From: Mesorhizobium xinjiangense
GTDB lineage: Bacteria; Pseudomonadota; Alphaproteobacteria; Rhizobiales; Rhizobiaceae
Assembly (NCBI RefSeq): GCF_009749525.1
Contig: NZ_WOAC01000007.1
Location: forward strand, 62,001 to 126,000
Length of the DNA: 64,000 bases
Reading direction: 5' to 3'
Shown: positions 43,373-52,229 of the stretch, piece by piece
How the letters are laid out: each line of letters starts with the position of its first letter
Position numbering within the stretch: the first letter of the stretch is position 1
Made by a program: the position numbers and the translations under genes
The notes under the pieces: model-generated
Told to the model about the DNA's origin: nothing
The model's database searches: none
Seen by the model: only the letters and a program-made list of their open reading frames with translations

Positions 43373-44548
43373 ATGACCAGTGGCAGAAGCGACAACGCAC
43401 CGATCCGCTACGGGATGGTGGGTGGCGGGCAGGGCGCCTTCATCGGCGGCGTGCACCGGATCGCCGCGCGGCTCGACGGGGCATTCGAACTCGTCGCCGG
43501 TGCCTTGTCGTCCGACCCGGAAAGGGCGCGCGCCTCGGCGGTCGAACTGGGTCTCGACGCGGAGCGCAGCTATGCGTCGTTTGCCGATATGGCCACGGCC
43601 GAAGCGCAGCGCTCCGACGGCATCGAGGCTGTTGCCATAGTCACGCCGAATCACATGCACTGGCCGGCCGCGCAAGCTTTCCTGAAGGCGGGCATTCACG
43701 TGATATGCGACAAGCCGCTCACCTCGAATCTCGCAGATGCCAGAAAGCTCGTGGATCTCGTCGAAGCGTCCGGCAAACTCTTCATCCTGACGCATAACTA
43801 CACCGGCTATCCCATGGTGCGACAGGCGCGAGACATGGTGGCGGCCGGCGAGCTCGGAACGATCCGGGTCGTGCAGGCCGAATATCCGCAGGACTGGCTG
43901 ACGACACGGATCGAGGACAGCGGCCAGAAACAGGCCGCCTGGCGTACCGACCCCGCCAAGACGGGCGCCGGCGGCGCGACGGGCGACATCGGGACGCACG
44001 CCTATAATCTTCTTCGTTTCGTCAGCGGCCTGGAACTCGACAGCCTGGCGGCCGATCTCGACGCCTTTGTCGAAGACCGGCCAGTCGACGACAATGCGCA
44101 TGTGATGCTGCGCTTCAAGGGCGGCGCAAAGGGCATGCTGTGGGCGAGCCAGGTTGCGCCGGGAAATGAGAACGGGCTGACCTTGCGCGTCTATGGCAGC
44201 AAGGGCGGGCTGGAATGGCATCAGGAGCAGCCGAACCATCTGTGGTACACGCCATTCGGCGAGCCGAAACGTCTGATCACGCGCAACGGCGCGGGCGCCG
44301 GGCCGTCCGCGGCCCGTGTCAGTCGTGTGCCGGCAGGGCACCCGGAAGGCTATCTGGAGGGTTTTGCGAACATCTACGCCGAAGCCGCGCGGGCTATCCG
44401 GGCGGCGCGGCAAGGCGGCAGGCCGCCGGCCGAGGCTGTCTATCCGAGCGTGTATGACGGGCTGGAGGGCGTGGCGTTCGTCGACGCATGCGTCAAATCG
44501 TCCCGAGACGATGGTGCCTGGACGGGTCTCGATCTGGCGCGAGGGTGA
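43373..44548 (+). CDS. Gfo/Idh/MocA-family oxidoreductase
   Basis: The 391-residue protein has an N-terminal Rossmann domain ([19 protein letters not shown], about 12-30) and the [16 protein letters not shown] block with the conserved lysine of the DKPL motif. The C-terminal alpha/beta domain has [15 protein letters not shown], with the catalytic Asp-x3-His. It oxidises or reduces a sugar or cyclitol with NAD(P). GGAGG precedes the ATG at 43373; the in-frame GTG at 43334 is not used. It shares the operon with the isomerase gene upstream. Confidence 0.85.
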   Translation: MTSGRSDNAPIRYGMVGGGQGAFIGGVHRIAARLDGAFELVAGALSSDPERARASAVELGLDAERSYASFADMATAEAQRSDGIEAVAIVTPNHMHWPAAQAFLKAGIHVICDKPLTSNLADARKLVDLVEASGKLFILTHNYTGYPMVRQARDMVAAGELGTIRVVQAEYPQDWLTTRIEDSGQKQAAWRTDPAKTGAGGATGDIGTHAYNLLRFVSGLELDSLAADLDAFVEDRPVDDNAHVMLRFKGGAKGMLWASQVAPGNENGLTLRVYGSKGGLEWHQEQPNHLWYTPFGEPKRLITRNGAGAGPSAARVSRVPAGHPEGYLEGFANIYAEAARAIRAARQGGRPPAEAVYPSVYDGLEGVAFVDACVKSSRDDGAWTGLDLARG

Positions 44549-44568
44549 CGCGGCTCGGCTGGGGCGCT

Positions 44569-45180
44569 TCAGGCACTGCCGTCCAGCATCAGTTCCAGTC
44601 GCTTCAAGACGTCCGTCTTTTCGGCCTCGGTCAGGATTTCCGTGCCGATCAGCTGCGACAGGCGCAGGCCTTCGATCGCGAGCACGGTGATCAGGGCGAG
44701 TTCGGGATCTCTGGAGGTTGTCTTCAGGCGCTCGAACAGTTCGCGATTGAAACGGCGGACGGGTTCTAGAAAATCGGGGTTTTCGGCCAGTGCGGCGAGC
44801 ATTCCCGCAGGCGGCCCCTTTTTCACGGATTCGTCACATCGCGTGAGCAACAGAAAGGCCGTGCACAGGGCGTTGGGCGATGCCGCCCGTTCAGCCGCCT
44901 CGTGATCAAGCCGCGTCTTGAATTCGGCCAGATGTTCTTCGACGATTGCTTCAAGCAACTTGGCCTTGTTCGAGAAATTGTAGAGCAGGCCGCCTTTCGA
45001 CAGGCCGGCGCGTGCCGCGACGGCTTCCAGCGACATGGCGGCGGGGCCATATTCGGCGACGAGTTCGGATGCCGCCTTTAATATTTTAGCGCGAGATGAT
45101 AACGGCTTTTTCGCCGCCGGCGTTGATTGTTCGGGCTGTGATGATGATATGAGCTGATCGGCCAATCGTTTATTCCGCAT
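44569..45180 (-). CDS. TetR-family repressor divergent from RND efflux genes
   Basis: The 203-residue protein has an N-terminal helix-turn-helix (about 28-75: SRAKILKAASELVAEYGPAAMSLEAVAARAGLSKGGLLYNFSNKAKLLEAIV) and a ligand-binding C-terminal domain that may sense the pump substrate. It is divergent from the MFP-RND operon over 130 bp that contain a 14-bp dyad on the efflux promoter. Local repression of the pump is the obvious reading. The ATG at 45180 lacks a strong ribosome-binding site. Confidence 0.85.
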   Translation of the reverse strand: MRNKRLADQLISSSQPEQSTPAAKKPLSSRAKILKAASELVAEYGPAAMSLEAVAARAGLSKGGLLYNFSNKAKLLEAIVEEHLAEFKTRLDHEAAERAASPNALCTAFLLLTRCDESVKKGPPAGMLAALAENPDFLEPVRRFNRELFERLKTTSRDPELALITVLAIEGLRLSQLIGTEILTEAEKTDVLKRLELMLDGSA

Positions 45181-45192
45181 GGCTGCAATGAC

Positions 45193-45219
45193 TTGACTTA
45201 ACCGTCCAGACGGTACAGT
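45193..45219 (+). promoter_or_regulatory. efflux promoter with TetR-type operator between -35 and -10
   Basis: TTGACT (45193-45198) is a good -35. ACCGTC-CA-GACGGT (45201-45214) is a perfect 14-bp dyad directly after it and TACAGT (45214-45219) a plausible -10, with short 15-bp spacing. The TetR-family protein encoded divergently would occlude the promoter. Confidence 0.6.
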
Positions 45220-45310
45220 AATTCGCCGCCTCGGCGCAAGCCGTCATATTTGCCATCTCCAACCCGCAGCGGTCGGCTGAAAAGCCGGAACGGACTCGGA
45301 GCCTCACACG

Positions 45311-46522
45311 ATGATTAAACGCTTTGTCATAGCCTTCGTTCTGCTTGCGATTCTGGTAGGCGGATTGATCGGCTTCAATCTGTTCCGCGACAAGGCGATC
45401 CAGGATTTCTTCGCCAATATGCAGCGTCCCGCCGTCACCGTCTCCACGGTCACTGTGGAGCCGCTGAGCTGGAAGCCGGACGTCCAAGCGATCGGTACCG
45501 TCAATGCGGTGCGCGGCGTCGACCTGACGGTCGAAACCTCGGGCATCGTCGACACGATTCTGTTCGAGGCGAACGACACGGTCGAACAGGGTGCGATGCT
45601 GATGCAGCTCAAGGCAGAGGTTGAACGTGCGGATCTGGACGCGGCCAGGGCGCAGGCGGCCCTCGATCAGCAATTGCTCAACCGCGCCCTGCAATTGAGG
45701 GAGCGCGGCGTGAGCTCCGAAACCACGGTCGACAGCCAGCAGGCGGCGGCTACGGCATCGACCTCGCAGGTCGCGAAGCTGGAGGCGGTGCTGGACCAGA
45801 AGCAGCTTATCGCGCCGTTCGGCGGTACGATCGGCATCCCGCATATCGAGAAGGGTCAGTATCTTTCGCCCGGCACGACGGTGGCCACGCTGCAGGATAC
45901 CGAGACGATGCGCGCCGATTTCACCGTGCCCGAACAGGAACTTCCGCTGATCGAGATCGGCCAGCCGGTGCGGATTGGCCTTTCGGCGGACAACATGCCG
46001 TTTGAAGGACGCATCACCGGCATCGAGCCGAAGATCGATCCGCAGACGCGGCTCGTCGCCGTGCGGGCCGAAATCAGCAATCCCGAAGGCAAGCTGACGC
46101 CGGGACAGTTCGCGCAGGTGGCGGTCATGCTGCCGCAGGAGGACAATGTCGTGGCGCTGCCCCAGACGGCGGTCGTGACCAGCCTTTACGGCGACTATGT
46201 CTATGCCGTGGTTGAGGCCGAGGTCGAGGGTGGTGCAACGCCGGCGGCCGCCGGCGAGGGCGATGGCCAGTCGGACGAAGCTCAGGCGAGCGATGACGCG
46301 CAGGCGCAAGACGAGGAGGCCGGTCCGGCGCTGGTCGCGCGGCAGATCTTCGTCAAGACCGGCCGGCGCTCTGGCGGGTTGGTCGAAATCGTCGAGGGCG
46401 TGGCAGCCGGAGAACAGATCGTCACGGCCGGCCAGAACCGTCTCAACAACGGCTCGCCCGTCAACATCGACAACTCGGTCAATCCGAGCGCTTCGCTCAC
46501 CCAGCAGGCAGCCGCACAATGA
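45311..46522 (+). CDS. RND efflux membrane fusion protein (HlyD/AcrA family)
   Basis: The 403-residue protein has one N-terminal membrane anchor (FVIAFVLLAILVGGLIGFNLF), barrel-sandwich and hairpin regions (TVETSGIVDTILFEANDTVEQGAMLMQLKAE), and beta-barrel and membrane-proximal domains. An acidic Ala/Asp/Glu/Gln-rich insertion of about 35 residues lies near 303-340 (EGDGQSDEAQASDDAQAQ), unusual for the family. It couples the RND pump to an outer-membrane factor; none is encoded here. It overlaps the pump gene by four bases (ATGA). Confidence 0.9.
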   Translation: MIKRFVIAFVLLAILVGGLIGFNLFRDKAIQDFFANMQRPAVTVSTVTVEPLSWKPDVQAIGTVNAVRGVDLTVETSGIVDTILFEANDTVEQGAMLMQLKAEVERADLDAARAQAALDQQLLNRALQLRERGVSSETTVDSQQAAATASTSQVAKLEAVLDQKQLIAPFGGTIGIPHIEKGQYLSPGTTVATLQDTETMRADFTVPEQELPLIEIGQPVRIGLSADNMPFEGRITGIEPKIDPQTRLVAVRAEISNPEGKLTPGQFAQVAVMLPQEDNVVALPQTAVVTSLYGDYVYAVVEAEVEGGATPAAAGEGDGQSDEAQASDDAQAQDEEAGPALVARQIFVKTGRRSGGLVEIVEGVAAGEQIVTAGQNRLNNGSPVNIDNSVNPSASLTQQAAAQ

Positions 46523-49500
46523 GTTTTTCAGATATCTTCATCCGACGGCCGGTTCTGTCGAGCGTCCTGGGGTTGCTGATCCTGCTTCTGGGTTTCCAGG
46601 GCATGTTCAACATGTCCGTGCGCGAGTACCCGGAAGTCGAGGAAACGGTCATCACGATCACGACCACCTATGCCGGCGCCAGCCCGGATCTCATCCAGGG
46701 CTTCATCACCGCGCCAATCGCGCGGGCGGTCTCGACGACCGAGAATATCGACTATGTGACGTCGCAGAGCCGCCCCTCGGCGAGCGTCGTTACCGTTCAC
46801 ATGGAGCTCGGGTCGGATCCCGACGTCGCGCTCACCGAAGTCATGTCGAAGGTGCAGCAGGTCACCGGCGACCTGCCCTCCGACGCCGACGACCCGACGA
46901 TCGTGAAGGGAACGGGGCAGCAATTCGCCATCATGTATCTGGCGATGCAGAATCCCAACATGACGAGTGAGCAGCTCACCGAATATATCGAGCGCGTCAT
47001 CCGTCCCCGCATGTCCACCATCGAGGGCGTCGCCGAAGTGCAGATCATGGGCGCGGCCAACTATTCAATGCGCGTGTGGATCGATCCGGTGCGCCTTGCC
47101 GCGCGCGGGCTGACCGCCGCCGAGGTGCTGAGCGCCATCAACGCCTCGAACTACCTCTCCGCGCCGGGCAAGACCAAGAACGAATATGTCGCCTATTCGA
47201 TCACGCTGAAGTCGACGCTGCAGACGCCGGAGGCATTCGGATCGCTGCCGCTCAAGTCGGAAGGCGACGATGTGGTGCGGCTGCGCGATGTGGCGCGGGT
47301 GGAACTGGCCGCCGAAAGCACCGACACGATCGTGCAGTTCAACGGCGAGCCGGGCACCTTTATCGGCATCTTCCCGACGCCGGCGGCCAACCCGCTCAGC
47401 ACGGCGGGCGCCGTCATCGACGAATTGCCGGCGCTGCAGGCGAGCCTGCCCGACGGCATGTCGATCACGCTGGTCTACGACGCCACGGAACAGATCGGTG
47501 CGTCGATCGAGGAGGTTTTCAAGACGATCGCCGAGGCCGTGGCCATCGTCGTGGTGGTCATCCTCCTGTTCCTCGGGTCTTTCCGCTCGGTGGTGATGCC
47601 GATCGTGACGATCCCGCTTTCGCTCATCGGCGTGTGCTTCTTCCTGTTCGCGATGGGTTATTCGCTGAACCTCCTGTCGCTGCTCGCGATGGTGCTGGCG
47701 ATCGGTCTCGTGGTCGACGACGCGATCGTCGTGGTGGAGAACATCCACCGTCACATCGAGGAGGGCCAGTCGCCGATGTCGGCCGCCTTCCGGGGCATGA
47801 AGGAGATCACCGGTCCGGTTGTGGCAATGACCATCACCCTTGCTGCCGTCTTTGCGCCGCTCGGCTTCACGGGCGGTCTGACCGGCTCGCTGTTTCGCGA
47901 GTTCGCCTTCACGCTTGCCGGCGCCGTTGTCATCTCGGGCATCGTGGCGCTGACGATTACGCCCATGATGTCGGCGCGCATGCTCAAGGCCGGTGGCCAC
48001 AGCCGGTTCCAGCAGATTGTTGACAACACGTTCGAGCGTCTCGCCAATCTCTACGAGAGGCTCGTTTCCGGCTCGCTGAAATATCGTCCCGTTACGCTGA
48101 TGATCGCTGTCGTGCTCGTGGCGCTCACCGGCGTCCTGGCGATGAAGACGTCGAGCGAACTGGCGCCCGAGGAGGATGTCGGCGCTCTCTTCGCCCTGGT
48201 CAACGCACCGCGCTACGCGACGACGGAGTATACGCAGCTTTACGCCGATCAGATGCGCCAGTTGACCAAGGACCTGCCCGAGCTGAAGGCCAATTTCTCG
48301 ATCGCCGGCTTTGACGGCCAGACCAATTCCGGCATCGCCGTATGGGCCTTCAAGGACTGGTCCGAACGCGAGCGCTCACAAAAGGAACTGCAGGAGGACA
48401 TCCAGCAGCGATTGTCCAAGGTCGCCGGGGTGGAGGCGCTCATCTTTGCGCCGCCGACACTGCCGGGAACCGGCGGCGGTCTGCCGATCTCCGTCGTGGT
48501 CCAGTCGACCGGCGATGCCAGCCAGGTCTACGAGATTGCCGAGGAAATCAAGCGCGAGGCGGAGGCGAGCGGGCGCTTCATCGTCGTCCAGAATTCTCTC
48601 TCCTTCGACGCGCCGGAGGTCACGCTGACCATCGACCGCGACCGGGTGGCCGCGCTCAACATCCCGATCAGCGAAGTCGGCGCGACGCTGGGCCTTCTGG
48701 TGGGTGGCGGCTCGATCGCCCAGTTCGACCGCGATTCCAACAGCTACGACGTCATCACCCAGGTGCCGGACGAGTTCCGCAACAACCCGCATCGCCTGGG
48801 CGAATTCTTCGTGCGCAGTGCGAGCGGCGAGATGGTGCCGCTGTCGGCCGTGGTGTCGGTGTCGACCAATGCGTCGCCGGCGGCGATCGAGCAGTTCGAT
48901 CAGCTCAACTCGGCGACGATCTCGGCGCTTCCGCTACCGACCGTGACCACGGGCGACGGATTGCAGACGATCGTCGATATTGCCGAGCAGCGGCTGCCGG
49001 AAGGCTTTTTCCTCGACTATTCGGGGCAATCGCGGTTGGAGGTCGAGCAGGGCAACACCATCGTGATCGCCTTCGCGATGGCCATTGTCGTGATCTATCT
49101 CGTTCTGGCGGCGCAGTTCGAGAGCTTCCGCGATCCGCTCATCATTCTGATGACGGTGCCGCTGGCCATCTTCGGAGCGATCGTGCCGCTCAATCTCGGC
49201 CTGGGGACGCTCAATATCTACACCCAGGTCGGGCTGATTACGCTGATCGGCCTCATCACCAAGCACGGCATCCTGCTGGTGGAGTTCGCCAATCAGCAGC
49301 GTGAGGATCACAGCCTGTCGAAATTCGACGCCATCGTCGCTTCGGCCAAGGTACGCCTGCGTCCGATCCTGATGACGACGGCGGCCATGGCGCTCGGCGT
49401 GGTGCCGCTGATTACGGCCGAAGGGGCAGGGGCCGCGGCGCGTTATTCGATGGGTCTGGTGATCTTTTCCGGCATCCTCGTCGGCACCATGTTCACGCTC

Positions 49501-49602
49501 TTCGTCGTGCCGATGTTCTACACCTACCTGTCGCATCCCGACCGGGAGCCGCAGGAGGACGATGTCGCCGAGATGGCCTCGGCCGTGCCCGGCCACGGCT
49601 AG
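46519..49602 (+). CDS. RND efflux permease (HAE-1/AcrB-like)
   Basis: The 1027-residue pump has the twelve-span RND plan with two large periplasmic loops. The proton-relay aspartates are in GLVVDDAIVVVENIHRH (TM4, near 403) and the partner lysine in LIGLITKHGILLVEFANQ (TM10, near 912). It is a drug:proton antiporter working with the MFP encoded upstream; the outer-membrane channel is presumably shared. A strong terminator lies about 60 bp after the stop. Confidence 0.93.
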   Translation: MSFSDIFIRRPVLSSVLGLLILLLGFQGMFNMSVREYPEVEETVITITTTYAGASPDLIQGFITAPIARAVSTTENIDYVTSQSRPSASVVTVHMELGSDPDVALTEVMSKVQQVTGDLPSDADDPTIVKGTGQQFAIMYLAMQNPNMTSEQLTEYIERVIRPRMSTIEGVAEVQIMGAANYSMRVWIDPVRLAARGLTAAEVLSAINASNYLSAPGKTKNEYVAYSITLKSTLQTPEAFGSLPLKSEGDDVVRLRDVARVELAAESTDTIVQFNGEPGTFIGIFPTPAANPLSTAGAVIDELPALQASLPDGMSITLVYDATEQIGASIEEVFKTIAEAVAIVVVVILLFLGSFRSVVMPIVTIPLSLIGVCFFLFAMGYSLNLLSLLAMVLAIGLVVDDAIVVVENIHRHIEEGQSPMSAAFRGMKEITGPVVAMTITLAAVFAPLGFTGGLTGSLFREFAFTLAGAVVISGIVALTITPMMSARMLKAGGHSRFQQIVDNTFERLANLYERLVSGSLKYRPVTLMIAVVLVALTGVLAMKTSSELAPEEDVGALFALVNAPRYATTEYTQLYADQMRQLTKDLPELKANFSIAGFDGQTNSGIAVWAFKDWSERERSQKELQEDIQQRLSKVAGVEALIFAPPTLPGTGGGLPISVVVQSTGDASQVYEIAEEIKREAEASGRFIVVQNSLSFDAPEVTLTIDRDRVAALNIPISEVGATLGLLVGGGSIAQFDRDSNSYDVITQVPDEFRNNPHRLGEFFVRSASGEMVPLSAVVSVSTNASPAAIEQFDQLNSATISALPLPTVTTGDGLQTIVDIAEQRLPEGFFLDYSGQSRLEVEQGNTIVIAFAMAIVVIYLVLAAQFESFRDPLIILMTVPLAIFGAIVPLNLGLGTLNIYTQVGLITLIGLITKHGILLVEFANQQREDHSLSKFDAIVASAKVRLRPILMTTAAMALGVVPLITAEGAGAAARYSMGLVIFSGILVGTMFTLFVVPMFYTYLSHPDREPQEDDVAEMASAVPGHG

Positions 49603-49605
49603 AAA

Positions 49606-49655
49606 ATGTTCCAGCATATTGATCTGGCGCGCATTCATCGCGCCAGCATGTTGAA
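49606..49655. repeat. partial RIME-like fragment (copy E) forming an imperfect hairpin
   Basis: Only the middle part of the dispersed repeat is present (ATGTTCCAGCAT..CTGGCGCGCAT). It is joined to an imperfect inverted copy of itself, so TTCCAGCAT (49609-49617) and CTGGCGCG (49624-49631) can pair with CGCGCCAG (49639-49646) and CATGTTGAA (49647-49655). It lies between the RND stop codon and the terminator. Confidence 0.6.
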
Positions 49656-49661
49656 ATGCAG

Positions 49662-49695
49662 GAAACGCCCCGTTCGCGCGGGGCGTTTTCTTTTG
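49662..49695 (+). terminator. rho-independent terminator of the efflux operon
   Basis: AAACGCCCCG (49663-49672) pairs with CGGGGCGTTT (49679-49688) around a 6-nt loop and is followed by a T-rich run TTTTCTTTTG. It is the clearest intrinsic terminator in the window. Confidence 0.9.
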
Positions 49696-49919
49696 TTGGC
49701 TTTTTGGGGTGGCTGATGACGACGCCAAATCCGCCATCGGCGGGTGCCGTCAATCTTGCATCGTCGCCGCCGGCGCGCCTGATGAGCAAGGCGCTCCTCT
49801 CATCGATCGGAGCGGGGCCCATCGCATCGCCGAGAACGGGTTCTGCGTAGCCCGGGTGGGCGAAGGATGCCATCGTCGAGGGTCTGTCGGGGTCTGCGTT
49901 CAGACGCGAACGCCAATCT
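49696..49919. other. non-coding stretch between efflux operon and exported-protein gene
   Basis: Short open frames exist on both strands (for example a minus-strand frame reading MASFAHPGYAEPVLGDAMGP) but none has a ribosome-binding site with good spacing or a recognised family. It resembles decayed or repeated intergenic sequence. I see nothing else in it. Confidence 0.35.
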
Positions 49920-50897
49920 CTAATCCAGAGAGACGCTTTCGCGTGCTTCTGCGTTCTGCGGGGCGGCGGTGATGACCTCCACGTCCTGATTGCGCCCCGG
50001 CACCACTTCGAAATCGCGCTGATAGAGCCGATCGCGGTTCTTCGCCACGACCGTATATTCTCCCTCGGACAACACCATGGCGGCGAAGGCGCCGACGCTT
50101 TCCGTCACCAGGTCGCCCGAACTCGTCAGCACCGACCAGGACGTGTCGGCGATGGCTTCGCCGCCGGCTTCGCGCACGAGCTTGAGCGTTATCTGGGCGG
50201 CGCGGTGCTCGACCGTCGCTTCGGTGAGCTTGCCGGGTTCGACGCGCAGATCGGAGCGGATCACGGCGTTGATCTTCCCGTAGGTCGAGACGACATGATA
50301 GGTTCCAGCGCTCAAGCGCACGATGGTGTCCGAGCGTACGTCGGGAATGATGAGGGCGCGCTCGCCATTCGCGTCCTTTTCGACCTCGTAGATCGAGAAG
50401 CGCAGTTTTCCCGGAGGAATATCCACATCGCCCGACAGAACTGCGTCGAGTTTCAGGCCGCCGGCGTCGAGGACGAAGCTTTCGCGGTGGCCGTTGCGGT
50501 CGACCACGATCCGCTTGGTCGCCCCTGCACGCCCGAAGGAGGCGTGGACGAGGTAGGAGCCGGGATCGAGATTGAATGACGTCGTGCCGCCTTTGGCCGA
50601 AGCCACCAGGGGCAGTTTGCCGTCCGGGCCGGCCTCCGGCTTGAAGATGCGCCAGACGAGACCCTTCGACACCTCGGCGCCGTCATCGGTCAGCTGCGCC
50701 GAAAGGGTGATGCGGCCGATGCCGGCCGAAAGCGGCATATCGTTGTTCTGCATCGGCGGGGCGAAGCTCGAAATGTCCGGGACGTCGAGCGACAGGCCCG
50801 GGTCCGAGAACTCCTGTGCCCAGGCCGCGGCCGGGGCCAGTGCAACGGCGCAACCGAATGCAAGCTGTGTGAACTGTGTGGCAAGACCCCTCAACAT
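49920..50897 (-). CDS. uncharacterised exported protein with beta-rich repeats
   Basis: The 325-residue protein has a clear signal peptide (FTQLAFGCAVALAPAAAWAQ). The mature part has several modules each ending in a Tyr-containing turn (LDPGSYLVHASFG, LSAGTYHVVSTYG, LSEGEYTVVAKN), like PEGA or carboxypeptidase-regulatory-like beta folds. Modules recur at about 60-90 residues. A periplasmic structural or cell-envelope role is possible; no function is assigned. It stands alone, divergent from a nitroreductase gene. Confidence 0.75.
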   Translation of the reverse strand: MLRGLATQFTQLAFGCAVALAPAAAWAQEFSDPGLSLDVPDISSFAPPMQNNDMPLSAGIGRITLSAQLTDDGAEVSKGLVWRIFKPEAGPDGKLPLVASAKGGTTSFNLDPGSYLVHASFGRAGATKRIVVDRNGHRESFVLDAGGLKLDAVLSGDVDIPPGKLRFSIYEVEKDANGERALIIPDVRSDTIVRLSAGTYHVVSTYGKINAVIRSDLRVEPGKLTEATVEHRAAQITLKLVREAGGEAIADTSWSVLTSSGDLVTESVGAFAAMVLSEGEYTVVAKNRDRLYQRDFEVVPGRNQDVEVITAAPQNAEARESVSLD

Positions 50898-51017
50898 GGC
50901 TTGCCATCAAACCCGAGCCGGTGGCAATTTCAAGGCCATGGCGGCAGGAATCGCTTCTGCCAGCAAAATTGCACACATTCCTGTGCCGCATGCCAACCCC
51001 TTGGAAGGATTTCCGAA

Positions 51018-51605
51018 TTGAATCCATCTTCTGTCGAGTTCCTGCTGGCGCGTAAGTCACCGCCGATCGCCGAACTCAGCGAGCCTGCGCCGAGCGACGA
51101 TGACATCGCCACGATGATTCGCATCGCCTCGCGCGTGCCCGATCACGGCCGGCTGGCGCCCTGGCGGTTCGTGCTCTACCGCGGCGAGGCGCGCAAGCGC
51201 ATTGGCGAAAGGCTTGCAGAACTCGCGGAGCAGCGCGAGGGGCCGTTGCCGGAGGCACGGCGGCAACAGGAACTGACGCGTTTTTCGCGTGCCCCCATTG
51301 TCATCGGCGTCATATCGACGCCGCGCGAAAACCCGAAAATCCCCCAATGGGAGATGTTCCTGTCGGGTGGGGCGGCGGCGATGAACCTGGTTCACGCGGC
51401 GCATGCCCTGGGGTATGCCGCCAACTGGATCACCAACTGGTATTCCTACGATGCCGAGGCGCGTCAAATGCTCGGTCTGGCGCCTGATGAACGCGTGATC
51501 GGATTCGTTCATATCGGCACCCATTCCGGCGAGGTCTTCGAGCGCCCACGGCCTGATCCGGCAACGCTTCTCGCCGAATATACCGGTCCTCAACAAAGCG
51601 AGTAA
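51018..51605 (+). CDS. nitroreductase-family protein
   Basis: The 195-residue FMN oxidoreductase has the family start FLLARKSPPIAELSEPAPSDDDIATMIRIASRVPDHGRLAPWRF and the later block MNLVHAAHALGYAANWITNW. It transfers hydride from NAD(P)H to nitro or quinone substrates as a dimer. The start is taken as the TTG at 51018 with GGAAGGA about 9 nt upstream, giving a protein of family length; the longer in-frame ATG at 50901 lies in non-conserved sequence. A flavin reductase-like gene follows 5 bp later. Confidence 0.84.
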   Translation: MNPSSVEFLLARKSPPIAELSEPAPSDDDIATMIRIASRVPDHGRLAPWRFVLYRGEARKRIGERLAELAEQREGPLPEARRQQELTRFSRAPIVIGVISTPRENPKIPQWEMFLSGGAAAMNLVHAAHALGYAANWITNWYSYDAEARQMLGLAPDERVIGFVHIGTHSGEVFERPRPDPATLLAEYTGPQQSE

Positions 51606-51610
51606 AAAGA

Positions 51611-52219
51611 ATGTTTTACGAACCCGCCAAGGGTCACGGCCTGCCACATGACCCTTTCAAGGCGATCGTCGCGCCGCGGCCGATCGGCTGGATCTCGACC
51701 CGCAACGCCGCCGGCGAGCTCAACCTGTCGCCCTATTCCTTCTTCAACGCCATTTCGAGCAACCCGCATCTCGTCTGGTTCTCCTCGGAAGGGGCCAAGG
51801 ACAGCGCTACATTCGCGCGCGAAAGCGGCGAGTTCGTCGCCAATCTGGTCAGCCGCGATCTCGTCGAACAGATGAATGCCTCCTCGGTCGATGCGCCGCG
51901 CGGAACGAGCGAATTCGGCTATGCGGGGCTGACGCCCGAACCGTCGCGCCTCGTCGCCGCGCCGCGGGTGAAGGAAGCCCACGCGGCGCTGGAATGCCGC
52001 GTGACGGATGTTCTCGAGCCACAAGGACTGGACGGCAACTCGGCCGGCGTGTTCGTGGTGATCGGCGAAGTCGTCGGCGTTCATATCGACGAGGCGGTCA
52101 TGACCGACGGCCTGTTCGACATCGTCAAGGCCGGCAACGTGGCCCGCCTGGGCTATATGGATTACTCCGCGGTGACGGAGACCTTCGCCATGCGCCGGCC
52201 GCGCTGGACGAAGGATTAA
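51611..52219 (+). CDS. flavin reductase-like FMN-binding split-barrel protein
   Basis: The 202-residue protein is of the flavoredoxin type: VAPRPIGWISTRNAAGELNLSPYSFFNAISSNPHLVWFSS is the FMN-binding block and the rest is the split-barrel dimer interface. It lies 5 bp after the nitroreductase gene and probably shares its transcript. Physiological electron acceptor unknown. Converges with the HpcH/HpaI gene. Confidence 0.85.
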   Translation: MFYEPAKGHGLPHDPFKAIVAPRPIGWISTRNAAGELNLSPYSFFNAISSNPHLVWFSSEGAKDSATFARESGEFVANLVSRDLVEQMNASSVDAPRGTSEFGYAGLTPEPSRLVAAPRVKEAHAALECRVTDVLEPQGLDGNSAGVFVVIGEVVGVHIDEAVMTDGLFDIVKAGNVARLGYMDYSAVTETFAMRRPRWTKD

Positions 52220-52229
52220 ATCTGCGCGA

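Noticed and set aside
49656-49873. Short open frames on both strands after the efflux terminator
   Set aside because: No ribosome-binding site, low complexity, no family; may be decayed repeat sequence.
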